DNA of 39,811 nt, from the NCBI GenBank assembly GCA_031119555.1, contig JAVHXQ010000035.1, positions 1 to 39,811 on the forward strand, given 5' to 3'. A program made the position numbers and the translations under genes. Positions 8,226 to 15,666 of the stretch are shown here, piece by piece. The notes beneath the pieces are model-generated. The model was given only the letters and a program-made list of their open reading frames with translations. It was not told the DNA's origin and ran no database searches. This stretch comes from Candidatus Dactylopiibacterium sp. (GTDB lineage Bacteria > Pseudomonadota > Gammaproteobacteria > Burkholderiales > Rhodocyclaceae). The first letter of the stretch is position 1, and each line of letters opens with the position of its first letter.

Positions 8226-9066
8226 CTCCGGCACCGTGCGCCTTCCCCTGCCCGCCGCGCGCACCGGGGCCGCCCCCGCGCAGCGCCGCCGCGTCTGGCG
8301 CAACAGCCCGCTGCTGCGCAAGGCCTGCATCCTGCTCGTGCTGGCCTGCGTCTGGCAGATCTACGCCGTGCAGCTCGACAAGCCGCTGCTCTTTCCCACC
8401 CTCACCGATACCCTGCAGGCGCTCTGGAGCAGCCTCGCCTCGGGCGCGCTGTTCACGCGCATCGGCTTCACGCTGCGCACGCTGCTCATGGGGTACGCCG
8501 CAGGCATCCTGCTCGCCGGCGTGGTGACCGCGCTCGCGGTCGGCTCGCGCCTGGGCAACGACCTGCTCGAGACCTTCACGGCGATGTTCAACCCGCTGCC
8601 CGCGATCGCCCTGCTGCCGCTCTCGCTGCTGTGGTTCGGCCTGGGCAACGGCAGCCTGATCTTCGTGCTGGTCCATTCCGTACTGTGGCCCACCGCCCTC
8701 AGCACGCATGCGGGGTTTCGCGCCGTGTCGCCCACCTTGCGCATGGTGGGGCGCAACTACGGCCTCACGGGGCTGCGCCTCGTGCTGCGCATCCTCGTGC
8801 CGGCGGCCTTCCCGAGCATCCTGACGGGACTCAAGAACGGCTGGGCCTTCGCCTGGCGGACGCTGATCGCGGCCGAACTGGTGTTCGGCGTGAGTTCGGG
8901 TGCGGGCGGCCTGGGCTGGTTCATCTATGAAAACAAGAACCAGCTGGAAATCCCCTCGGTGTTCGCCGGCCTGCTCACCGTGATCCTCATCGGCCTCTTC
9001 GTCGAGAACCTGATCTTCCGCACGATAGAGCGCCGCACCGTGCGCCGCTGGGGCATGCAGGCCTGA
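8218..9066 (+). CDS. ABC transporter permease, sulfonate/taurine type
   Basis: A 282-residue inner-membrane permease (BPD_transp_1, SsuC/TauC-like). After an Arg-rich cytosolic N-terminus, about six hydrophobic segments follow: ACILLVLACVWQIYAV near 37, then about 90-110, 125-150, 160-180, 215-240 and 250-270. The ATPase-coupling EAA-like loop is around MVGRNYGLTGLRLVLRILVPAAFPSI. I chose ATG 8218, which overlaps the ATPase stop; the longer in-frame extension to 8149 lies wholly inside the ATPase gene and is not transporter-like. A GC stem-loop (9099-9122) follows the gene before the next dehydrogenase. Confidence 0.93.
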   Translation: MSDSGTVRLPLPAARTGAAPAQRRRVWRNSPLLRKACILLVLACVWQIYAVQLDKPLLFPTLTDTLQALWSSLASGALFTRIGFTLRTLLMGYAAGILLAGVVTALAVGSRLGNDLLETFTAMFNPLPAIALLPLSLLWFGLGNGSLIFVLVHSVLWPTALSTHAGFRAVSPTLRMVGRNYGLTGLRLVLRILVPAAFPSILTGLKNGWAFAWRTLIAAELVFGVSSGAGGLGWFIYENKNQLEIPSVFAGLLTVILIGLFVENLIFRTIERRTVRRWGMQA

Positions 9067-9098
9067 CCCCGGCGCGCCGGGCGGCATGACGGAGGCAA

Positions 9099-9122
9099 GC
9101 CCGCCGCGCGCACGCGGCGGGC
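9099..9122. other. GC-rich stem-loop between permease and dehydrogenase
   Basis: Perfect 10-bp arms GCCCGCCGCG/CGCGGCGGGC with a 4-nt loop. No T-tract follows. It may reduce read-through or stabilise the upstream transcript. Confidence 0.45.
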
Positions 9123-9134
9123 GAGGCCCTGGAG

Positions 9135-9140
9135 TACACT
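9135..9140 (+). promoter_or_regulatory. Candidate -10 box of the second Ldh_2-family gene
   Basis: TACACT in a GAGTACACTGTCCG context, 36 nt upstream of ATG 9177 and just after the stem-loop. No good -35 is visible at 16-18 nt. It suggests this gene may be transcribed separately from the transporter. Confidence 0.35.
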
Positions 9141-9176
9141 GTCCGTCGCTCATCTGACCCGGAGGCTGCGCCAGAC

Positions 9177-10205
9177 ATGTCCGACATCCAACGCATTCCT
9201 TACGCCACGCTCTGCCAGCGCGTCGCGGCCGCGCTCGAAGGCGCGGGCATGACGCCCGAACTGGCGCTCACCGAAGCCACGATCATGGCCGAGGCCGACC
9301 TCCTGGGCGTGCCCTCGCACGGCGTGCGCATGTTGCCGCCGCTGCTCAAGGCGCTCGCCGAGGGGCGCGTGAATCCGCGTCCGGAATTCAGCGTGCTCAA
9401 GGAAACCGCCGCCACCAGCCTCTTCGACGCCGACAACGGCCCCGGCCGCAGCGCCTCTGCCTTTGCGATGAACGATGCCATCGTGCGCGCGCAGCAAACC
9501 GGCATCGGCGCCTGCCTCGCGCGTCGCACCACCCACTGGGGGCGTGCCCACGCCTATGCGGCCCGGGCCGCGCAGCAAGGCATGATCGGTCTGTGCATGA
9601 CCAATGCCATCCCCAGCATGGCCGTCTGGGGCGCGACGCGCCGCATCATCGGCAACAATCCGCTCGCCATCGGCATTCCCCATGCCAACCCCCACGCTCC
9701 GCTGGTGCTGGACATCGCGATGAGCCAGGCGGCGGTCGGCAAGGTGAATACCTGGCAGCGCGAGAAGCGCGACGTGCCCCCGGGCTGGGGCCTGGACGCC
9801 GAGGGGCGCCCGAGTCAGGACGCGGCCGCCATTCTCGCCGGCGCGGTGCTGCCGTTCGGTGGTCACAAGGGCGCGGGCCTCGCGCTGATGATCGAGCTGC
9901 TCACGGCGGCACTGGCCGGCGGCGCCTTCGGCAGCGAAATCCGCGATGCCGACCCGAGCGGCCTGGACCCTGAATCCTGCAAGCTCTTCATCGCCCTCAA
10001 CCCCGACGCCTTCGGCGGCACCGACACCCTGCACGCGCGCGTCGAGAGTTATCTGGCCTACCTGGGCAAGGAGGCCGCGCCCTTCACCTGGCCCGGCGAA
10101 CGCGGCTGGGGCGAGCGCGACGCCAACCTGGTGGCCGGCGTGCCGCTGCACACGGAAATCGTCACCCAGCTCGCCGCCGCCGGGGTGGCGCTCGGCACCG
10201 CATGA
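9177..10205 (+). CDS. Second malate/L-lactate dehydrogenase-family oxidoreductase (ComC-like paralogue)
   Basis: A 342-residue Ldh_2-family NAD(P)-dependent dehydrogenase. Marks include LGVPSHGVRMLPPLL with the conserved His near residue 48, RTTHWGRAHAYAARA near 120 (the family's NSxHxG has Thr in place of Asn), VLDIAMSQAAVGKV near 180 and PFGGHKGAGLALMIELL near 226. It closes the sulfolactate locus and is a plausible (R)-sulfolactate/sulfopyruvate dehydrogenase, or could act on another 2-hydroxyacid such as malate or ureidoglycolate. It is clearly diverged from the paralogue at 2513-3529, so it is not a recent duplication. Between permease and start are a stem-loop and a -10-like TACACT, so it may have its own promoter. 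Confidence 0.82.
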   Translation: MSDIQRIPYATLCQRVAAALEGAGMTPELALTEATIMAEADLLGVPSHGVRMLPPLLKALAEGRVNPRPEFSVLKETAATSLFDADNGPGRSASAFAMNDAIVRAQQTGIGACLARRTTHWGRAHAYAARAAQQGMIGLCMTNAIPSMAVWGATRRIIGNNPLAIGIPHANPHAPLVLDIAMSQAAVGKVNTWQREKRDVPPGWGLDAEGRPSQDAAAILAGAVLPFGGHKGAGLALMIELLTAALAGGAFGSEIRDADPSGLDPESCKLFIALNPDAFGGTDTLHARVESYLAYLGKEAAPFTWPGERGWGERDANLVAGVPLHTEIVTQLAAAGVALGTA

Positions 10206-10364
10206 TCGCTCGTTCAGGCAGCCCGGCGGTACGCCCGCGCGGGCGGCTGAAACGGCGGGATGGCTGCGGGTACGCCGACAGCGCGCCCCTTTTCCGTCCC
10301 TTTCCCGCCCTCGCGGTGACAAGGTCGTGCGGGGCGCCGCGCGCCCATGACGTAAGCATGCGCG

Positions 10365-10904
10365 ATGGCATCGGCTTCAGCGCCTGACCGCCCGCCCGTG
10401 GCCCCCGTGCGCAGCTTCGCGCCACTCGTGGCGCCAGGTGCGCGGGTATTGATCCTCGGCAGCATGCCGGGGCAGGCCTCGCTGACGGCCGAGGCCTATT
10501 ACGCCCATCCGCAGAACCGTTTCTGGCCCATCATGGGCGCCGTGCTGGGCTTCGATGCCACCCTGCCCTACGCGCTGCGCTGCGCCGCCCTGACCCGTGC
10601 CGGCATCGCGCTGTGGGATGTGCTCAGCGAATGCGTGCGACCCGGCAGCCTGGATGCCGCCATCGAAGCCGGCAGCATGCGCACGAACGACATCGCCGGT
10701 CTGCTGCGCGCGCACCCCGGCATCACGCGCATTCTTTTCAATGGCACGGCGGCCGAGAGCATTTTCCGCCGCCACGTCGCATCGACCTTGCAGGGCTGTG
10801 GCTCACCCGGCCTGCAGCGCCTGCCCTCGACGAGCCCCGCGCACGCGAGCCTGGGCTACGCCGAAAAGCTCGCGCGCTGGCGCGAGGCGCTGGAGCGCGC
10901 CTGA
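10365..10904 (+). CDS. DNA-deoxyinosine glycosylase (uracil-DNA glycosylase superfamily, family 6 type)
   Basis: A 179-residue DNA-repair enzyme. Family marks in order are LILGSMPGQASL near 28-40, YYAHPQNRFWPIMGAVLGF near 45, ILFNGTAAESIF near 125 and LPSTSPAHAS near 151. The order and the GSMPG/YYAHPQNRFW pair match the HDG family that removes hypoxanthine (deaminated adenine) from DNA; the G/U-mismatch (Mug-like) relatives are the alternative. ATG 10365 lacks a strong ribosome site, and an in-frame earlier start is possible. It follows the accessory dehydrogenase by 159 nt of GC-rich DNA holding a 14-bp palindrome at 10232-10245, and marks the return to core genes. Confidence 0.87.
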   Translation: MASASAPDRPPVAPVRSFAPLVAPGARVLILGSMPGQASLTAEAYYAHPQNRFWPIMGAVLGFDATLPYALRCAALTRAGIALWDVLSECVRPGSLDAAIEAGSMRTNDIAGLLRAHPGITRILFNGTAAESIFRRHVASTLQGCGSPGLQRLPSTSPAHASLGYAEKLARWREALERA

Positions 10905-10915
10905 GCGCGGGTGCC

Positions 10916-11503
10916 TCAGGGCGCCTTGGGTTGCGCGCTGCGGGGGCGGAAGGCGCGGCAGATGGCGGCGTGGGTTTCCACGCGGGGCGCGCCTAGGAGG
11001 TCCAGGCAATAAGGCACGGCGGCGAAGATGCCTTCGACGACGAGCTTGCCCTCGGCGTCACGCAGGCCCTCGAGCGTTTCGCGGATCGCCTTGGGCTGCC
11101 CCGGCAGATTGACGATGAGACTGCCGCCACGGATCGCCGCCGTCTGCCGCGAAAGAATGGCGGTGGGCACGAAGTGGCGCGAGATGCGGCGCATCTCTTC
11201 GCCGAAGCCCGGCATCTCGCGGTCGGCGATGGCGAGCGTGGCTTCGGGCGTCACGTCGCGCGGCGCGGGGCCGGTGCCGCCGGTGGTGACCACGAGGTGG
11301 CAGCCCTCGATGTCCACCAGTTCGATCAGCGTGGCTTCGATGCGGGCGCGCTCATCGGGAATCAGGCGTTCGCAGGCTGACCACGGGCTCGCGAGCGCGG
11401 CGCCGAACCAGTCGAGCAGCGCCGGCAGCCCCTGGTCGGCATAGACGCCGGACGAGGCGCGGTCGCTGATCGAAATCAGCCCGATCTTCAGCGAGGGGGT
11501 CAT
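10916..11503 (-). CDS. mog: Molybdopterin adenylyltransferase
   Basis: A 195-residue MoCF-domain enzyme that adenylates molybdopterin before molybdate insertion in molybdenum cofactor synthesis. It starts KIGLISISDRASSGVYADQG and carries the glycine-rich active-site loop TTGGTGPAPRDVTPEA at 73-88. A later SLIVNLPGQPKAIRETLE segment is also typical. Length matches bacterial Mog/MogA (about 195). The start codon overlaps the darP stop by 4 nt (ATGA), so it is coupled to darP, a pairing common in Betaproteobacteria. The short C-terminal tail is Arg/Pro-rich. Confidence 0.95.
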   Translation of the reverse strand: MTPSLKIGLISISDRASSGVYADQGLPALLDWFGAALASPWSACERLIPDERARIEATLIELVDIEGCHLVVTTGGTGPAPRDVTPEATLAIADREMPGFGEEMRRISRHFVPTAILSRQTAAIRGGSLIVNLPGQPKAIRETLEGLRDAEGKLVVEGIFAAVPYCLDLLGAPRVETHAAICRAFRPRSAQPKAP

Positions 11504-12045
11504 TGCGCCGCCTCGTCGCCGGGCGCGTCGGCCTGGCTGGCGCGACGCTCCTCGAACTCGCGCAGGATCTGGAAAATCTCGCGATAGGCCTTGGGCGGCT
11601 TGTTCTCGGTGCGCTCCTTGAGCGCATTGCGGCGCAACTGGCGCAGATGCTGCAGGTCGGCGTCGGGAAACTCGTTGCCGATCTCGGTAAGCATGTTTTC
11701 GTCCTCGAGAAAGCGCTCGCGCAGCTTCTCGAAGCGGTGCATGCGCGCGATCTCGACGTGCGACTTGCCCTCAATGGCTTCCAGCGCGGCCTGGATGGGG
11801 CCGATCTCCTCACTGCGCATGAGCTTGCCGATGTACTGCAACTGACGCGCGCGCGCGCCATTGGCGGTCAGGCGCCCCATCTCCGTCAGGGCTTCGCGCA
11901 GGTTGTCCGACATCGGCACTTTCTTGAGGCGCGCCGCGCCATACTCGGCCAGTTTCTTGCCCAGGTCCTGCAGGGCGTCCATGTCGCGCTTGCGCTGCGA
12001 TTTGCTGACAAAGTAGGTGTCTTCGGCGGGTTCGGTTTTACGCAT
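11500..12045 (-). CDS. darP: Ribosome-associated 50S assembly factor DarP (YjgA, DUF615)
   Basis: A 181-residue, highly charged, mostly helical protein, the usual size for YjgA/DarP. The N-terminal KSQRKRDMDALQDLGKKL stretch, ARLKKVPMSDNLREAL and RQLQYIGKLMR segments are family signatures. It acts in late assembly of the large ribosomal subunit. It is divergent from pmbA, the common pairing of these two genes in Beta- and Gammaproteobacteria, and is followed in a 4-nt overlap by mog. A perfect 13-bp stem-loop lies 17 nt upstream of its start, in the predicted leader. Confidence 0.95.
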   Translation of the reverse strand: MRKTEPAEDTYFVSKSQRKRDMDALQDLGKKLAEYGAARLKKVPMSDNLREALTEMGRLTANGARARQLQYIGKLMRSEEIGPIQAALEAIEGKSHVEIARMHRFEKLRERFLEDENMLTEIGNEFPDADLQHLRQLRRNALKERTENKPPKAYREIFQILREFEERRASQADAPGDEAAQ

Positions 12046-12062
12046 GGCGGTTTCTTGACGAA

Positions 12063-12093
12063 CGCGGCCCGCCGGAAATGCCGGCGGGCCGCG
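12063..12093. promoter_or_regulatory. Perfect 13-bp stem-loop in the darP leader
   Basis: Arms 12063-12075 and 12081-12093 (core GCGGCCCGCCGG) with loop AAATG. It sits between a minus-strand -10 box (12118-12123) and the darP start codon, so the darP mRNA would carry it 17 nt before AUG. No T-tract on either strand. It may limit or regulate darP translation. Confidence 0.5.
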
Positions 12094-12117
12094 CTCTGAA
12101 GTTCTTTAAACGTTAAG

Positions 12118-12123
12118 ATTATA
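12118..12123 (-). promoter_or_regulatory. Candidate -10 box for darP
   Basis: Minus strand reads TATAAT exactly, about 73 nt upstream of the darP ATG. No clear -35 at the usual spacing. The surrounding AT-rich patch (12103-12125) may also serve the divergent pmbA. Confidence 0.45.
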
Positions 12124-12148
12124 GCCTTTCGCGTCCAGGCTTCCGCCC

Positions 12149-13498
12149 ATGCCCAGCAAGAACGACAGCTTTTCCCATTCGCAGCCTCAGCTCCAGGACA
12201 TCGCGCGCGACATCCTCGCCTACGCGGCCGAACGCGGCGCCAGCGCCTGCGAGACGGATATCTCCGAGGGCTTCGGGCAGACCGTCACCGTGCGCCACGG
12301 TGAGGTCGAGACCATCGAGTACAACCGCGACAAGGGAATAGGCGTCACCGTGTATCTCGGCCAGCAGCGTGGCCACGCCAGCAGCTCCGATTTCTCGCGC
12401 GATGCGCTGCGCGCCACGGTGGATGCCGCGCTCTCCATCGCCCGCTTCACGGCGGCGGACCCCGACGCCGGTCTGGCCGACGCCGACCGTCTGTGGCGCG
12501 GCGGCGAGCCCGGGCTGGATCTGCACCACCCCTGGCACATCGATACCGACGAAGCCACGCGCCTTGCGCGCGAATGCGAGCAGGCCGCCTTCGACGTCAG
12601 CCCCGACATCCGCAACTCCGACGGAGCGAGCGTCTACCGCCAGTCCTCGCAATTCGTGGCGGCCAACAGTCTGGGTTTCTGCGCCGGCTTCGCCACCTCG
12701 CGCCATTCGATTTCCGTGGGCGTGATCGCCGGGGAAGGCGACGCGATGCAGACGGGCGACTGGTACAGCTCGATGCGCGACGCGGCCGAGCTCGACGCCC
12801 CCGCCCGCATCGGCGCCACGGCGGCCCGGCGCGCCCTGCGCCGCCTGGGCTCGCGCCAGGTTCCGACCTGCGACGTTCCGGTGATTTTCGAAGCGCCGCA
12901 AGCCTGCGGCCTGCTCGGCGCCTTCGTGCATGCCACGAGCGGCGGCAGCCTTTACCGGCGCGCGAGCTTCCTCCTCGATGCGCTGGGCCAGCCGGTCTTT
13001 TCGCCGGCGGTGCGCATCGACGAACTGCCGCACATCCCCAAGGCGCTCGGGTCCACGCCCTTCGACGACGAAGGCGTCGCCACGCGCGACCGCTGCGTGG
13101 TCGACGACGGCGTGCTGCAGGGCTATTTCCTCGGCAGCTACTCCGCCCGCAAGCTGGGCATGCAGACCACCGGCAATGCCGGCGGCTGCCACAACCTCAT
13201 CGTGCGGCCCGGCAGCAAGAGTCTCGCGGAACTGGCGCGCGAAATCGGGCGCGGCTTCCTCGTGACCGAGCTTCTGGGCCAGGGCGTGAATTACGTGACC
13301 GGCGACTACTCGCGTGGCGCGGCTGGTTTCTGGATAGAGAACGGCGAGATCGGCCATCCCGTCAACGAGATCACCATCGCCGGCAACCTGCGCGAGATGT
13401 TCCGCGACATCGTGGCCATCGGCAATGACACGATCATCCGCGGGGGCAAGCAATGCCCCTCTCTCGTGATCGGCCGCATGAAGCTCGCGGGCGCCTGA
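12149..13498 (+). CDS. pmbA: Metalloprotease subunit PmbA/TldE
   Basis: A 449-residue protein of the TldD/PmbA family, matching the usual 450. TldE/PmbA pairs with TldD to form a metalloprotease that processes unfolded peptides (microcin B17 and CcdA in E. coli). The N-terminal domain carries SACETDISEGFGQTVTVRHGEVET, then GVTVYLGQQRGHAS. The C-terminal half has VNYVTGDYSRGAAGFWIENGE, a family hallmark. As expected for the E subunit, I saw no HExxxH metal motif, which belongs to TldD. tldD is not in the window. It is divergent from darP. Confidence 0.96.
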   Translation: MPSKNDSFSHSQPQLQDIARDILAYAAERGASACETDISEGFGQTVTVRHGEVETIEYNRDKGIGVTVYLGQQRGHASSSDFSRDALRATVDAALSIARFTAADPDAGLADADRLWRGGEPGLDLHHPWHIDTDEATRLARECEQAAFDVSPDIRNSDGASVYRQSSQFVAANSLGFCAGFATSRHSISVGVIAGEGDAMQTGDWYSSMRDAAELDAPARIGATAARRALRRLGSRQVPTCDVPVIFEAPQACGLLGAFVHATSGGSLYRRASFLLDALGQPVFSPAVRIDELPHIPKALGSTPFDDEGVATRDRCVVDDGVLQGYFLGSYSARKLGMQTTGNAGGCHNLIVRPGSKSLAELAREIGRGFLVTELLGQGVNYVTGDYSRGAAGFWIENGEIGHPVNEITIAGNLREMFRDIVAIGNDTIIRGGKQCPSLVIGRMKLAGA

Positions 13499-13515
13499 GC
13501 GACGCACGGTACGCG

Positions 13516-13530
13516 CCGCCCCCTGGGCGG
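13516..13530. other. Small stem-loop after pmbA
   Basis: CCGCCC-CCT-GGGCGG, 17 nt after the pmbA stop. No T-tract directly follows, so it is only a weak terminator candidate. Confidence 0.35.
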
Positions 13531-13637
13531 AGGCTTGGCGCGGGTTTCCCCTCGTTAAGCCTTACCCTGACCTGCTTCGATAATCGATGCCGCCCGGTTG
13601 CGGGCACGCCATCCAGAACGAAACAGGGAGACAGCCC

Positions 13638-14750
13638 ATGACCGAACGTCGTTCCTTCCTCCGGCACGCGGGTGCCGGCCTCGCCGCGAGCGCCCTGGCC
13701 GCTCCGGCACTGGCCCAGAGCGCTTCGCTGCCCACGCTCCGCTGGAAGCTCGCATCGAGCTTTCCCAAGAGCCTGGACACGCTGTTCCATGCCGTCGAAT
13801 GCGTCGCGCGGGACGTGAAGGCTGCCACGGGCGGCAAGTTCGAGATCCAGCTCTTCGCGGCAGGCGAACTCGTGCCCAGCGCGGCGGTGCTCGACGCGGT
13901 CAAGGACGGCACCGTCGAACTCGGCCACTCGGCAAGCTACTACTACGTGGGCAAGGACCCGACCTTCGCCTTCGACTGCGCCGTGCCGTTCGGGCTCAAC
14001 AGCCGCCAGCAGTCGGCCTGGATGTGGGCCGGCGGCGGCATGCCGCTGCTGCGCGAGTTCTTCCGCGGCTACAACGTCTACAACATTCCCTGCGGCAACA
14101 CCGGCGTGCAGATGGGGGGCTGGTTCCGCAAGGAGATCAAGACCGTCCAGGACATGAAGGGGCTCAAGATGCGCATCGCCGGCATCGCGGGCCAGGTCAT
14201 GGGCAAGCTGGGCGTGGTGGGGCAACAGATGGGGCCGGCCGACATCTATCCGGCGCTGGAGAAGGGCACGATAGACGCCGTGGAGTGGGTCGGCCCTTAC
14301 GACGATGAGAAGCTCGGTTTCAACCGCGTGGCGAAGTACTACTACTACCCGGGCTTCTGGGAGGCCGGCCCGCAGCTCTCGATCTACGTGAACCTCAAGA
14401 AATGGTCGGAGCTGCCGCGCGAGTATCAGGCCATCCTGGAAGCGGCCTGCGCCAATGCGCACGTGCAGATGCAGGCGGACTACGACGTGAAGAACGTGGT
14501 TGCGCTGCGGCGTCTGGTGGCGGCGGGCGCCCAGCTGCGCGAGTTCCCGCGCGAGGTCATGATCGCGGCGCAGAAGGCCACCTTCGAGCTTTACGACGAG
14601 TTCTCGGCCAAGCATGCGACCTTCCGCAAGGTCTACACGCAGTGGCGCAGGTTCCGCGACGAGCAGAACCTCTGGTTCCGCGTCGCCGAGCGCGCCTATG
14701 ACGGCTTCATCTACTCGCAGGCCGGCGGCGCGCAGCAGACGAAGCGCTGA
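13638..14750 (+). CDS. TRAP transporter solute-binding protein, DctP/TakP type (orphan)
   Basis: A 370-residue periplasmic binding protein. The N-terminus RRSFLRHAGAGLAASALA gives a twin-arginine signal, cleaved after ALA near residue 25. The mature part starts RWKLASSFPKSLDTLFHAVE. Later GLKMRIAGIAGQVMGKLGV and GTIDAVEWVGPYDDEKLGF are typical of TakP-like receptors for 2-oxo and other carboxylic acids. ATG 13638 is preceded by CAGGGAGA; the longer open frame adds nothing family-like. No dctQ/dctM membrane genes are adjacent, so it must use a transporter encoded elsewhere or act as an extra receptor. A weak promoter (GATAAT at 13579-13584) lies upstream. Confidence 0.92.
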   Translation: MTERRSFLRHAGAGLAASALAAPALAQSASLPTLRWKLASSFPKSLDTLFHAVECVARDVKAATGGKFEIQLFAAGELVPSAAVLDAVKDGTVELGHSASYYYVGKDPTFAFDCAVPFGLNSRQQSAWMWAGGGMPLLREFFRGYNVYNIPCGNTGVQMGGWFRKEIKTVQDMKGLKMRIAGIAGQVMGKLGVVGQQMGPADIYPALEKGTIDAVEWVGPYDDEKLGFNRVAKYYYYPGFWEAGPQLSIYVNLKKWSELPREYQAILEAACANAHVQMQADYDVKNVVALRRLVAAGAQLREFPREVMIAAQKATFELYDEFSAKHATFRKVYTQWRRFRDEQNLWFRVAERAYDGFIYSQAGGAQQTKR

Positions 14751-14760
14751 GGCGCCGCCC

Positions 14761-15666
14761 TCATTGCCCCCGCTCGATCTGGCGCAGCTGGTAGCCCGCA
14801 CGGGCCAGCCGCGCCACGATCCCGTCGTCGCCCACGAGGTGGGCCGCGCCCACCACCACGAACAAGGACTCGCCTTCGCGCGCGGCACTCAGGATCGCCC
14901 GGGTCATGACGGCATTGCGCGCCGTCAGCAGGCGCTCGCGTTCCGCTGCCGTCAGCTCGGTCTCCACGTGCGCCGCGATGGCAGGCGCATCCCCGTCCCG
15001 CCAGGCCGTCACGAGCGACTCGAGCATGGCCGGCACTTCGTCGCGCTCGATCTGGCCGATCAGGCGCATCAGGGCGTCCGCCTGCTCCGTCTCGCTGCCT
15101 CCGGCCACGGCGGCGATCTGCTCCTCGGGCCGCTCCAGCGCGAGCATGGGCTTGCGTGCCGCGCGGCCGCGCTCCAGCAGGGCGTTGTCGATGCCCAGCG
15201 CGGTTTCGAACCCGGCCGCCTGCGCTGCTTTCAGCGTGAGCAACATGGCAAGCATCCACGGCCGCAACGGCTCAACGTCCTGCGACGTCAGCGCGAAGCG
15301 ATCGAGCACCGCGCGCAGCCGCTGCCGGTCCGAAGGCGACAAGGTTCCGGTCAGCGCAGCGCCGGGCACGCGGCGGGCCGCCGCATCGAACAACGACGCG
15401 AGGCGGGGGTCGGCCAGATCGACCTCCAGCGCGAAACGCGCGCTTGCGTCGAAGCGCCGCAGCACCGCCGGGTCGAGCGGGAAACAGCTCGCGCGACAGA
15501 CATGCACCGAGCCGAACAGATACACTGTGGCCCGCTCGCTGCGCGCCTCCCACAGGCTCAGCGCATCGGCAGCCCAGGCCGGCGCGTTCGCCGCGAGGAG
15601 CCAGAAGACCCACGCAAGCGCGCGCACGGAGGCTCCGCCCGCCGCCCGCATTCTTTTCATCCGCAT
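14761..15666 (-). CDS. TraB/GumN-family protein, secreted
   Basis: About 301 residues. After a basic N-terminus, a hydrophobic signal-like segment ([17 protein letters not shown]) ends near an Ala-x-Ala site, so the protein is probably periplasmic or membrane-tethered. The family's two short motifs are present: YLFGSVHVC near residue 50 and [14 protein letters not shown] near 275, the G-x-x-H pair proposed to bind metal in the TraB/Tiki-like fold. Function in bacteria is poorly known. The start is uncertain (15666, 15660 or 15651). The 15666 ATG shares its CATG with the miaA ATG. The 3' end lies 10 nt from the TRAP receptor stop. Confidence 0.85.
   Translation of the reverse strand: MRMKRMRAAGGASVRALAWVFWLLAANAPAWAADALSLWEARSERATVYLFGSVHVCRASCFPLDPAVLRRFDASARFALEVDLADPRLASLFDAAARRVPGAALTGTLSPSDRQRLRAVLDRFALTSQDVEPLRPWMLAMLLTLKAAQAAGFETALGIDNALLERGRAARKPMLALERPEEQIAAVAGGSETEQADALMRLIGQIERDEVPAMLESLVTAWRDGDAPAIAAHVETELTAAERERLLTARNAVMTRAILSAAREGESLFVVVGAAHLVGDDGIVARLARAGYQLRQIERGQ

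Noticed and set aside
10232..10245. 14-bp palindrome CGCCCGCGCGGGCG as a terminator
   Set aside because: Simple-sequence GC palindrome, no loop of normal size and no T-tract; easily expected by chance in this composition.
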